Below are positions 20,680 through 32,224 of a stretch of 64,000 nucleotides of DNA, piece after piece; position 1 is the first letter of the stretch; every line of letters begins with the position of its first letter. Source of the DNA: Lojkania enalia (taxonomy: Eukaryota > Ascomycota > Dothideomycetes > Pleosporales). The DNA lies in NCBI GenBank assembly GCA_010094045.1, contig ML986697.1:66596-130595 (forward strand), written 5' to 3'. The notes beneath the pieces are model-generated. The model saw only the letters and a program-made list of their open reading frames with translations, did not search any database and was not told where the DNA came from. A program made the translations under genes and the position numbers.

Positions 20680-23600
20680 ATGCAGGGTTTCAATGCCCAG
20701 GGATACGCGAGGCCAGGGAGTGGGACGGGGTTTGCTGGTAGACAACAGCAGCAGCAGCAGCAGCAGCAGGTGTATGGAGGTATGTATCCTTGCTACACCA
20801 AGCGACGAAGGGATTGCGGTTTGGGAGACCTTTTCGGAATTTTGGACTGATGCGTGGGTTTTGTAGGATACCAGAGTGCGGTGCCGAGTTCGAATAGTCA
20901 GTGGGCGCCGCCGCCAACGACGATGAACGCGCAGGGTCCGGTGAATAATGCGCAGGTTGGACAACAGCAGTGGGGGCAGCAAGGCGGTTGGGCGCCGCAG
21001 CAGGCGCCTGTCGGTCCTGCTCCTCCGCCTACAGCACCAGCGCCCGGTGGATATAATCCGGGGACGTATGGGGTTATGCCTGGCGCGTTTGGGGCGCAGG
21101 TATGTAGATCTATCTCTGGATTTGGGGGTGGGCTGATGTCTTGGGGATGATGGCTAACGGATTTTTGAAGACATCAAGTCAACAGCAGTATACGACGCAG
21201 CAGCAAGATCAACCGCCTCCTCCACCCCCGAAACCACCAGGTTGGTCGCAGCAAACCACGTATGGGACACAGCAGCAACAACAGCAGCAGGGCTATCAGG
21301 CACCACAGCAAAGCACAGGGTTTGGACAACAAGGGCAGCAGGACTTCAGTCAACAGGGACGACAAGATGGATATCAGCAGCAGACTGGGTTTCAGAGTCC
21401 CGCTCCTGCACAGCAGGCATACAACAGTGCTGCTCCTCCGCCACCATCAAACACCCCCGGTGGTTCATATTTCCCGCCTACTCAGAGCAGGCCAGGCTCG
21501 ATCTATGGAGCGGACCAAACAGTAGGATATTCAAGTCCTACGTCGGCTACGGCAACGCATCCACCGAATTCTGCCCTGAGTCCGAATGAGCAGCATCCGG
21601 CATACATACCCCCCTCGTTGTCTGGCCAGGGCGTCCAGTCATACATGCCCACGAACACGAATCCTCAGCCTGGAGTCTACGTCCCTCCTCCGCCTGACAT
21701 TCCGGCCTGGCAGCCTGCGGCTCATGCCCCGTTGCAAGGAGGAAGATTCAGATACACGAAACCGAATGTGGATCCCAGCTTTCAGCCGCAGCAACCACAG
21801 GGTTTCCAGGGACAGATGGGGATGCAGCAGCCTGTACAGCAGCAACTCGTACAGCAGCAACCCGTTCAGCAGCAACCCGTACAGCAGCAACCCGTACAGC
21901 AGCAACCCGTACAGCAGCAACCCGTACAGCAGCAACCACAATACGAGCAACAACCGGTTCAACCCCAGCAGAGCCAGCACCAGTTTGGGCAACAAGGTCA
22001 GATCCAGTTTCAGCAACAGCATCATCTACATCAACCGCAGCAACAGCCTCAGGGGATGATGCAGGCAGGACAATTTGTGCAGCCTTCTCAACCTATCTCG
22101 CAGCAGTTTGTGCATCCGGATCCGCAGCAGGGACAGTTTCAGCAGCAGCAACAGCAGCAGCAGCAACAGCCTCCTCAACAGATTACTCAGCAGCCTCAAA
22201 ACCAGCAGATGCAGCAACCGACGCAGCAATTCTCGCCACAGAGCGCTCATTGGCAGCCAACGCCTCCAGCAGATCAAGGATACACGCAGCAGCAGCCAGC
22301 TATTCCAGCTCCATATGGCACTCAGCAACTCGTCCAACAACAAGGATGGCAACCTGGACATCAAGCTCAAGAATCGGCCGTCGGGCAGCAGTATCAACAG
22401 GGTCCTGATCCGGGCATCCAAGCTCCCAAACCCATCAGTGGACATACTGGATCCACACCCCCAGGTTTCGTCAATGATATTAGCCCGCAGAGCCAGCCCG
22501 TATCCCCGGTTCAGCAGAGGCAAAGCGTAAACTTCGGATCTGGCCAAACATTGAACAATCTCAGCCTTGGGCGAACAAACTCCGTGAGCTCTATTGCTAT
22601 GACTGCGTTGCAGAATGCAGGAGCCAAGACCAGTTCTCCCGCGCCGCAGAAGAATCCAATACCTCCTCCACCTCGAGACGATGCATCGAAGTTCAGCGCC
22701 TTGGGCGCTGGCGGGCCGTCCGACTGGGAGCATTTTGGTGCCGGCGTCGACGAAATCGACGACGAGGAGTTCTTTGGCGGAAAGAAAGACGAGAAGAAGA
22801 TGATGATGGATGAAGCCGTGCAGCTAGACGGCGGCGAGTTCCGCTCCGAACTCCCTTCACAGTCTTCTCCTCCGTCGACGACAGAGGACTGGCCCACGCC
22901 TCCAAGTCAACCCATCAACGTGGGTATCCAGAGGCGCGATACGTATCAGCCTACGCCTCCTCCACCGGCGAAAACGGCATCTCCGGCACAAGGTAGTCAG
23001 CCTCAGAGCTTTGTGATGGATGATGGGGGATGGATGCCGTCGAATCAAGCCACGCCAATTCAGCAGCAGCAGCAACTGCCGCCTACTCAGGCGAATGCGT
23101 TTGTTTTGGGCGATGCGATTATTTCGAGCCAATCGCCGCAGCCGGCGAAAGTGACTGAGCCGCCTGCTGCGCAGCAGAACTTTGTGATGGATGATGGAGG
23201 CTGGGCGCCGCCGAAGCAGAGTACGCCTGCTCAGCAGCAGCAGCAATCACCTCCAGCACAAGCGAATACGTTCGTAATGGATGATGGAGGGTTGGCGCCG
23301 CCTAAACAGAGTACTCCTGCCCAGCAACCACAAGCACCACCGCTGGCTCAGCAGAGCTTTGTGATGGATGATGGTGGCTGGGGATCTCAAGCTGCAGCTA
23401 CGCATGATCGCAACAGGACGCCAGTCCAGCAACCTCATCAACCTCCTCCAGCGAGCAATACGTTTGTCATGGGTGATGTGGGGTGGGGAGCTGCGGAACA
23501 GACGCCTACTCAAACATCCGGTGGATGGGGTGCTCAGGCGCAGAACCAGAATCATGATGCGGAATTGAAGGCAAAGAATGAAGCGTATGAGCGTCTAAAG

Positions 23601-26090
23601 GCTGATGTGGAGAGGGAGAAGGCTGATTTGCAAGCACAGCTTGCTAAGTTAAAGGCGGAGTCCGAAAAAGAAAAAGCCGAGTTGCACGCTCAAGTTAAGA
23701 AGCTGCAAGTGGAAGTCGAGAGCGCGAAGACGCATGCTGATGCTGAGAAGAATACTTTCAACGAGCAGATTGAGTCGATGAAGAGCACTGCGGAAAAGGC
23801 GAAGGATGATGCAGATATGCTGAATAAGGAGAAGGATGCAACGATTGAACGACTAAGGGAGGATATCGAAGGCAAGGACGACGTTATCGAGGAGAAGAAT
23901 ACTGCGATTACCGAACTGAAGCGTCAGCTAGATGTTGAAAAGACCAAGGAGCCACCGCAGCCCACACCCGCAGATCTGGTCCCAGACATCGATCCTTGGT
24001 ATGCAGGGTCTTTGGAGCGGTACATTGCTATGCTTAGGAGCGAGGCCAACGAAGCTCAAGTCGAGGATAAGATCAAGGCTTTCACGAGCTTCCTGAAGTC
24101 TGAGTCTGCGATTAGGGGTCTGGAGTATTATAATGCACCCCCACCTGCCCCGGTGCAAGAACCCGTTGTGCCGCCGCCTCAATCCGAGCCCGGATTGTCC
24201 AGAGGACCATCCAATGCTTCAGCTAGGAAGCATGAAGTTCATATCCAAGTGCCTCAACAAGACGTGGATAGTGAGCCCGTTGTGTACAGTCCTGGTGGAA
24301 GACCGATCTTGCAGCGCAAATCGACAATACCTTCTCAGGATAGTGTTACCGCCGAGCATTCTTTCATCATGTCTTCTGAACCGGTACAGAACAGTTCTAC
24401 TCAGGAATCTTTCAGTAGGGATAGCTTCCCGAGTGATTCGTCGACCCAGCGACCTATTCTTACGCCAACGAGCTCTACAGACGATGATTTTAATAAAACG
24501 CCTATCCAGCCCTCGCCGGAGGAGCAGCCGCAGCCGCAGCCGCAGTATAAAGCTTACGTCCCACCTGCTAGTTCGAATCCGACACCTATGGAGGTTCATC
24601 ATAGGCAGTCGATGTCGTTTGTTAATATGGCGCCGACCTTACCGCTGAACACGTCGAAGGCAAAGTCTGATGAGATATTCTTCGGTGAGCCGCAGGCAGG
24701 TTCTAAACCCGCAAGCCGACCGACAACGAGCACATCCTCCCACTCAGATGTTCCGATTCCTGCACCACTGTCCTTTACGCCTGCGCCTCCTGTGGCATCC
24801 ACGCCGAATAAAACGCCGCTTGAGAAGTTGGAGGAATTGTTGCCGAAGCGGATTAGCCAGCCAGAACCTAACGCACGCCTACAGGAGATACGAAAACAAG
24901 CCGAATCACTATCCACAGACTTCTCCTTCATCGACGAGCTCACCAAGACCTGGGAGAAGACGGCGGCCGCCACCCGCAAGAAGAATGACCGTGAGCGACA
25001 CCAACGACAAGAAGAATCGGAAGCGCGGACAGACCAGCTGTTCAACGATAACGAGATCTCGTACGCGGAGATTGGTGATCTTGAGGAGGGTTTCAAGGCC
25101 AAAGAACTAGAGCTCAAGGCCCAGGAGGATCGCGACGAGTATAAAGCGTTTGTGGAGCACGTGTTCGATAAGGTGTATGATTCGCTGCAGGGCGAGATTA
25201 AGCGGCTCATGGAGGGGCATATCGAGGTTGAGGCCTTGCTCCCAGCGACGGTCTCGGGGATCTATGCCTTGTCTGCGACGGACGTGAATGGTGCGCCGAG
25301 CACCAAAGAGGCTATCGTCCTACTAAAGGATCTACATGAGTTGGTGGAATTGCGACATGACAAGGTCGTCCAGGCGGTCGCGGAGCGGGATAAACGATAC
25401 AAGAAAACAGAGATCCAGCCCCTGTATGCGAAGGGCGAGGTCAAGAAGATGAAGTCCGTGGAACGCCATTTCGAGAATGCCGAGCGACAGGCCGTCGTTC
25501 GGGCGAAGGGGGAGAGGGCTGAGCGGACGGGTGAGCTGGTCCGGGTCGTCGAGGAGAGCGTCGTCAGGGCCGTCGGGACCGAGCAGAGGGAGATTGAAGG
25601 TATATTGTCAGCAATAAAGAATCTAGATGATGGCGGCGATGACGCGCAGCCCGAGGCTGTGCACAGGGCGAGGGAGACGCTAGTGATGCTGAAGAGCTCG
25701 AGTAAAGAGCTACTAGCGCTGTTCAATAAGCTGGAAATGCAGCTCAATGCCGCGGTCTTCGAAGCCGAAATCGCGAACGCGAAAGCGACAAGTGCTGAGC
25801 CGGCGCAGATCCAGAAGTTGGAGGGGGATATGAGGGATAGCGAGAAGAAGCTCGTGGATGAGTATCTACGCAGGATTGGCGTTATTGAGCAGGATGCAAA
25901 GGAGATTGAAGATTTGGTTGCAGCGAAGGGTAGTTCTGGGTGTGCAGATTCTGACATTGGAGCGCAAACGAGTAACATGAATCAAGAGAAAGGCGGGAAG
26001 GCGAAGGTGTTGAGCGAGGAGGATGAAAGGGAACGGAGGCTCAAGGCCGCTCTTGAGGAAGCGAAACGACGGAATGGAGAGAAGGTGTAA
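20680..26090 (+). CDS. Large Q/P-rich coiled-coil protein with FVMDDGGW repeats, function unknown
   Basis: Three exons (20680-20779, 20867-21099, 21171-26090) give about 1,750 residues; both introns start GTATGT. The N-terminal ~600 residues are prion-like: a Q8-9 tract, then Q/P/G/Y-rich sequence with a 15-bp tandem repeat encoding QQPVQ. Next come five spaced copies of FVMDDGGW or a close variant (23010-23486). A strongly predicted coiled coil follows (about 23560-23940, E/K/A heptads), then DPWYAGSLERYIAMLRSEAN, a second disordered Pro/Ser region, and a long helical C-terminus (about 24820-26080, LEKLEELLPKR ... onward). There is no signal peptide or TM. I do not recognise the family. The layout suggests a cytoplasmic scaffold that condenses through its N-terminus and oligomerises through its helices. 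Gene structure is well supported. Confidence 0.85.
21837..21941 (+). repeat. Coding tandem repeat, 15-bp unit x7 (QQPVQ)
   Basis: CAGCAGCAACCCGTA recurs seven times with a few base changes inside the Q/P-rich gene. The unit is in frame, so copy-number change would alter length without breaking the protein. Confidence 0.9.
23010..23486 (+). repeat. Five spaced FVMDDGGW peptide motifs within the Q/P-rich protein
   Basis: The motif reads FVMDDGGW, FVMDDGGW, FVMDDGGL, FVMDDGGW and FVMGDVGW, each followed by small/Pro residues and separated by Q/P linkers; a weaker copy FVLGDA lies between the first two. The acidic-aromatic core in disordered sequence looks like a short linear binding motif used many times. 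Confidence 0.8.
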
Positions 26091-26706
26091 TGGATGCAGC
26101 TTGGAGAGAGCATTTCTGGTGTTTTGGTGTTGAAGGGGGGGGGTTAATTTGCGTTGGTTTGGATGGGGATATCCTTGGTTTCTGGGGTATTGTGCTGTGT
26201 TGGCGGCGGGATAAATTGCCTTTGTTTATAGTTTTAATGGCATGGATATGTTGGTAATGTATTCTCAATCCGAGTCTACATGTACAGTGCGAGGTATTAT
26301 CAAGTTTGAGCAGACGAGGAACAATAACTTTGAGGACACCGTTGATTATGCATATCAGGTATATGCAAAAGCCGGAGACTAACTCGCATCTGCTCTGACT
26401 TGAAATGCCCTCCCCCCTCCCTAGATTGCTCCATGAGTTTGCGCTTCAATGAAGCCACTCAAAACACGGGAAGTACATTATTAGTACTAGGTTCCATTAA
26501 ATTGGGGCCAAATACACCTTGGTGAGAAAATCTCTTGGAGGATCCCAAGTAATACGTCGAGCTAGAGCAGGCCCGAGAATCTTATCAGCTCTCTCACCCC
26601 GCCCGGGCGACTTGCATTATCTGTATAGTTGGGAGGACTTTAAAAACCAGTATTTAATAGAAAATTAGCGACGTACCATTGCTACTAAAATAACTACGGT
26701 ATTTTA
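26091..26706. other. Intergenic region
   Basis: The 3' flank of the Q/P-rich gene. AT content rises towards 26700 and no gene is supported. Confidence 0.5.
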
Positions 26707-27530
26707 CTAGCCAGGTATTCCAAGATTATCGCGGGTTCTGTAGGCAACCCTAATGGTTTCAAAAGAGACTTTGCCCGCAGCCTCTCCCGGTTGCATGTAT
26801 CCTGTTGCGCCCCATTCTTCATCTAGCTTAACCGCATTTGGTGTACGCTTTGCGATTAGTGTTTCCAACATTGTAGTCATGTTACCCAAATTTGAAGCGT
26901 TCAGTAACGGATAAGGCGGATATTTCTAGACATCATATCCCATACATCTCAACATTGGTCTAGAATCTTAAACTCGTGACCTTGGAATTACGACATCCAA
27001 AGAAATAAACGTCACCCGGTCCGTTCCGTATGAGAATCTTATCTCCTACTTTGGCACCGCCATCTTTCGAACAGGACAGAGTGCTCTTAGAGATCTATAC
27101 ATTGTAGCTGCCAAGGCCGCCTAGTATTCTAGCCCTTGATTTCCTAGAGCTGCTGATTGAAGTCCCTGGCTCAACATGAAGATCTTTGCTCTCATATAGG
27201 TCATCCGTCTAGGAAGTCATTAAGTCTGTGGTTTGAATGTGGAGTGCTAAACCGGTCTCAATATTATATATTCCGGTGTCTTCCCCGGTGGTAACAGTAC
27301 TTGAGTTTATCTTTAGATCCTATGGGCCCTCGGTACTTCTTTTCCAGGTATAAACCAGAGCTTTCCAATGGGGCAACTTGTGCATTTGGGGTCCGATCTT
27401 AGTTGTTGCAGTGTCCTGACCTCTTGCGAAAGCTTCCTCAAATAAAACCTTCGTCTTCCCTACTTCTTTTTCTTTCATCTCAGAATGTACCCATATGGTA
27501 TTACTAGGGAGGTCTTGCACCAGTTCCTCT
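26707..27530 (-). pseudogene. Decayed protein-coding gene of unknown family
   Basis: Reading the minus strand in one frame from 27520 to about 26930 gives convincing protein sequence: a 66-codon open part ending HWKALVYTWKRSTEGP, then GDKILIRNGPGDVYFFGC near 27000-27060. It is broken by four TAG codons and a TGA. A shift to another frame then opens 26889-26707, which includes WGATGYMQPGEAAGKVSFET. Nonsense codons of the TAG/TGA type in otherwise intact sequence fit C-to-T decay (RIP or deamination). I do not recognise the family, and nothing suggests it is still translated. Confidence 0.6.
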
Positions 27531-28639
27531 TCTTATGTCCCATAACATACGGGTCCTAGTCACCATTGGTGTCGGGACTGCAGACCGAATTAGGTGCGGA
27601 CATGTTTCTTCCTATGGGCAAGATGGGCTTTGGAACACAATCAAGCAATATAGGTAACCAAAATTATCCGGAGAAAATTTAACCAAGAACGCTTTCCAGG
27701 TGAGCGATTCGTGGGAATTACAGCTGTAGAACAACATGTGTTGGTGCGAAGTTAAAATCCAGCTCAAATTTTTGTTGGTATTAGCGGAGTAGAATTCCTC
27801 CAAAGCTTAAGGTACATGTGCGGTATGATATGGAGCGACATAGTGTTCCGTAATATACTAAAGAATAGTGGTAATATACTCTTAGTTTAGGTATTTATTC
27901 CGTATGAATACCATCTGTTGGTCGTAAGCCACTAATAGTTGTTCACTTCACCGTACTGGGTTGCGAGACGAGAAATTTGCAGGCAATTTCCTTCTGACTG
28001 CCGCGATTTCTTACAAGTGAAGCACAGATACGTGAAGATGGGTCTCCTAACAGTTCATGTTAACGGGCGTTCATTATTGAATTTCCACTCAAATTCTGGT
28101 TGTGAGCACTTATCCAACAAAAGACGAGGGGATATAAATTAAAAGCAGCCTATTTCAGGCCTAGCTCCTTGCGAGTCAATGAGCACCTATATGAGGTAAT
28201 AATAATATTCAAGCTTATGTTACAACCTCGACAATATCAGATTCTTGTTCTATGGTAATATTCGCCTCAACGCTAGCGAAAAAGGCATACATATTTTCTT
28301 TAAAATAGGCTCGGCGTGTTCTACAGACAAAGTGGGAAGTTCCGCAGCTATAAACTTAAGGACAAAGATGAGAAATAGTTCTCAGAAGCTATATCTCCAC
28401 CAAATTCTGACTATTTGTCCTATTGAAGACTTCTCCTTAAGAATTATAGAGCCACAATCCACGCAGATTTGAATAGGATATCCCCTGATTAGACGCTCAG
28501 GTAAGAGTAATTGGCTTCTTTTTTTTTTTTTTTTTTTTTTGGTAAAGACCTTAGGGAGGGAAACGGGCCTTATATGATTCTATAAAGAATGTAGAGAACT
28601 ACCAATACAACTACCTCCCTATATAATAAGAAATCATTA
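27531..28639. other. AT-rich region without a supported gene
   Basis: About 1.1 kb, visibly AT-rich, with only short open frames. It contains a 22-base T tract and is probably decayed sequence next to the relic at 26707-27530. Confidence 0.45.
28519..28540. repeat. T22 homopolymer
   Basis: A run of 22 T lies about 100 bp beyond the 3' end of the membrane-protein gene at 28640; on that gene's strand it is poly(A). It could be a slippage tract or the tail of a retro-insertion. No target-site duplication was seen. Confidence 0.8.
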
Positions 28640-29898
28640 TTATCCAAAAGAATTAGTCCATCGAGGCTTGAAAGTGCCTCTAGGGTCATATCTAAAGGCG
28701 TAGTACAAGACTGCAAGAACTACAGTACCAACAAATATTGACCAAGCTGCAATAGACCAATGTTTCGCTTCTTCCGTCACATTTTCCTCTCTCTTAACCA
28801 AAAGCAACTTATATCGAATCCACTTATCCAAGGCGAGCACCTCGCCGAGAATCCAGAGCAGCCCCAAAGTCGCAATATAAGCTAGAACGATGATGTTCGT
28901 CCCTGTAAGAAATTCTAGCACCTTTTCTTTCTCGACAAAAGTGAAAAGAAAAAAAACCCCAACAGGCCAGGCAGTCAGACTGAGGAGACCGGAGACGCCA
29001 GCGCAGAAATAGAAGAACCGATTCGTCCGATACGTGGGTAGGACGAAACAGGCCCATGTCAAGACGAGGTATGCGAGGCATGCAAGGTAAGTAGCAGGAA
29101 TCCAGACCACCAATGACACAGCGTATATCTTACTATCTGGATCGCCAAGTATGCCAGAGAAGTCGATAAAAGGACGCAAAAGGACGTAGAAAACCCAGCC
29201 GAGAAAACAAACTTGCATAGCAATGGCCGCAAATCCGCACACCATTTCGAATATCTCTAGATTGGCTTCCAGATGCTCCAATCCGGTTCGCATCCATCGT
29301 GGTTGCCCTGATATTGCATTCTCGTCTTCATCATCGGCTTCTAGGACTTGGTAAGAGCTGCGTTCTCCGGCTAGGACGAAACATTCCATAATAACGAAGT
29401 TGGCGATATACAAGCCGCCCCATGCTTTTGTCCATCGCAATCCCCCTAAGGCCATTAATTTGATGACCTGAGGCAGCGTGCCAAAAAAGAAAATGATATA
29501 TCTGACTGTTGGCAGATTTTCGAGAGCTTGAAACCCTTCTTCTCGGCCTTGGCGTCTTGATGGCCTTGATCGAATCTGCATGACTCTGATTGCAGCATGC
29601 GTAGGTCCAGTGCAGTATCCCGTAAGCACATAGATGGAGAACCGGAGAAGTTGTGCGAAAGCGTCAAAGCCACACACAATGGGCGAGCTTCGCAGGTAAG
29701 TCCGCAATTGGGGTGGATACTGCAAGACCTGGCCAGAAGGCTGGGTCATCGTACTTAGGGCCAGAGGGGCCAATGCCCAGAAAGCGCTCTGCCATGATAC
29801 CTCCTTGGAAGAAGAATCTATAAAGTGTGAGCAAGGTAAGTCTCAGTATGTCTGAAAGTAGTTAAGGTCTCACCGTCCTGCACCCAAGCCCACCACAT
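28640..29898 (-). CDS. Multi-pass membrane protein of unknown function
   Basis: Exon 1 (29898-29874) codes only MWWAWVQD plus one base. An intron (29873-29818, GTGAGA...ATAG) joins it in phase to the long exon 29817-28640, giving 400 residues. At least seven hydrophobic segments are visible, for example VRYIIFFFGTLPQVIKLMAL, GLYIANFVIMECFVL, FAAIAMQVCFLGWVFYVLL and WSIAAWSIFVGTVVLAVLYY. A short acidic loop (EADDEDEN) lies between the second and third. There is no signal peptide beyond the Trp-rich start. I cannot place it in a named transporter or receptor family; it resembles fungal-specific integral membrane proteins. It lies in tandem with the permease to its right, both on the minus strand. 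Confidence 0.75.
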
Positions 29899-30268
29899 CG
29901 TGGCCAACCTCGAACCAATGAAAAGGTAACGATGGCACAAAAATCAAAGCAGCGAGGAACTGCGTGTGGGTACTTATACAGGTCCCACCTATGCCGGTAG
30001 GCTGGTGCATGAGATTAGGTCTGTTGAGGCTGAGGCTGAGCGTCTATGCCGATCTAGGTCTTGGCTGCAGGATCTCATCTTGGAAAAGATAAGCGATTCG
30101 TAGTGCTCATCAAACAGTAGACATACACGGGTAGCTAAACATTACGGAGTTCCAATAATATGATAAAATGAGAATAGGTTACGTTAGTTAGTCAGAGTCT
30201 ACAAAAACTCTTCTAGAAATCTCAGACAATACCCAAGGTCACCCTCTTCAGCCCACAATTCGCCGGCA
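29899..30268. other. Intergenic, 370 bp
   Basis: The upstream flank of the 7-8-TM gene and the 3' flank of the permease gene. No coding signal was seen. Confidence 0.5.
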
Positions 30269-32224
30269 CTACTGCCAGATCAAACTGAACTTCTTCCACC
30301 ACGGCCCCTCAATAGTCTTTGGCGGTATCTCTTCAGCCAGGACTTCTGCCATACCCGTCTGCATATCCACATCCTCGGGCCTGTACGCCCACGGATCATG
30401 CCATGCCCAAATTCTATGCCCGAAATAAATCACCAAGAAAATCGGAATGCCAATATAAGCTGTCAAGAAACTACTCGCGTTCCAATTCTGGGGCCAAAAG
30501 ACGTTAAATCCGTTGATTAGGCAAAGGAAAGTAAAGCCAGTGATAGCCATATAGGAGCCGTAGGGTTGCAGCCATGAGTGGTAGGGCAAATCGGTGATGT
30601 TTTGCGCTCTGCAGGCTTTTCGGAAGCGCAGGTAGACGATGCCGCAGCAGATCCAGGATATGAAGCCGGAGGTGTTGGTCAGGTTGACGAACCAGTTGAA
30701 TACAACGGCAGAGCTGGAAGCTACGTTTAAATAGGCTAAGCCGCAAAAGAGAGAGGAGGCTGCTACGGCGTAGTACGGAACGCCTGATTTGCTGCACGTT
30801 TTGAAGACGCGAGGCGCGTTTCCGGAGAGGGCCAGCGCGTAAAGCGAGCGGGAAGAGAGGTAAAGAAAGGAGTTTCCGGAGGACCAAGCGGAAATGATGA
30901 TACCGGCATTGATAATCGAGTCCAAAACGTCGATTCCTGCGTTTTTGATACCGACAACGAAGGCTGAGGCTCCAGCTCCGGCTCCACCAGATGTAATCGC
31001 AGGGTCGTTAGAAGGGCAAATAACAGAAATGGCCAAAACACAGCCGACGTAGAAAATGATCAAGCGGTAGATGTATCGGCGGGCAGCAGTAGGCAAATTT
31101 CTTCGAGGACTCTCCATTTCGCCTCCAGTAGCGACGAGCAACTCAGGCGCAAACGTGAATGGGAAAGCCGAAAGCACAAGCGTAGAGAGCAGAGCCAAGA
31201 AACGACCAGTATCCCCGGAAGCCAAATATGTGTTGGCGGCTCCAGGTTCCTGCCAGTACCGAAAACCTAAGCGATCGTGACTTGGTCCGCCGCCCCAGAA
31301 GAGAATGAAAGATACCATCAACAAGCCAAGCATCATGATAACTTTCGTTCCGGCGAACCAAAACTCCGTCTCGCCATAGAATCGCACTGGCAAGGCATTC
31401 AAGCCGACAATCACAACAATCATAATAGAAATCCAAACAGCAATATTGACAGGCGGATTCCAGTATTCGATGACCAAGCCAGCAGCTGTGATCTCGTAGG
31501 GCACTAGAATTCCGAGTGAGTAGAAGTAGAGCCAGCCCATGGCAAAACCCAGAGAGCGAGACACGTAACGGTATCCGAAAAGATTCATACTGGAGCCGGG
31601 AGTCGGGAGGTAGGCAGCGACTTCGATAATAGCGCTCACGATACAGAAGATGAGAAAAGACATAAAGATATAAGAGCCGAGGATAAACGCAGGACCGCCG
31701 CGGGCTAGAGTCTGACCACTGGAAGATATTAGATTGGACAGTACGTGGAAGTATTAATTAGAGGGTTGGAGAACTTGCCTGCCAACGAAGAGACCTGTAC
31801 CAATGGTACCACCAAGAGCAATCATTTGGGCGTGTCTGTAGGATTTGCGGGTCAATTCAGAAGCTCCCAAAAGGGGTGGAATAGGCGGTCTTCAGATACC
31901 AAGGTATCCATGCAGCGCTGCCATCTTGGCAAAGATAGATGTGGTTGATACAGAGAAATTTGTGAAGCAAGGAAGATGAAAAAAGTAAGTAAGCGACCTG
32001 ATGGGACAAGTGAAAGCGAAGAGATTGAAAAGAGCGAAGAGGCCATACCTAGACTTCAACCCTCTATGCGTACGCTCATAGCGTTCATCGAAAATCTCAC
32101 CGGCAAGAATTTCCGGATTCACCACCGAACTTCTCCTGCGCGCTGCCGAATGGCGATTGCCCTCGACATCATAATTAGCGCCCTTCTCTTCACCCACTGG
32201 TTCAAGGACCTCTTTCTCAGCCAT
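30269..32224 (-). CDS. AAT-family amino-acid permease
   Basis: A plasma-membrane proton-coupled amino-acid transporter of the fungal YAT/AAT family. Exons 32224-32049, 31835-31779 and 31718-30269 join in phase to 560 residues, the family's usual size. The hydrophilic N-terminus leads into RGLKSRHAQMIALGGTIGTG and LFVGSGQTLARGGP, the TM1-TM2 signature. About twelve hydrophobic segments follow, with PYYAV, the FNWFVNLTNTSGFISW region and PYHSWLQPYG. The second intron (31778-31719) begins GCAAGT, a GC-AG intron; the join is certain because it restores FVGSGQT. The first intron is long (~210 bp). Substrate cannot be told from sequence. Confidence 0.93.

Noticed and set aside
22026..22733. 235-codon minus frame rich in Leu/Arg
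   Set aside because: Antisense shadow of CAG-rich coding sequence.
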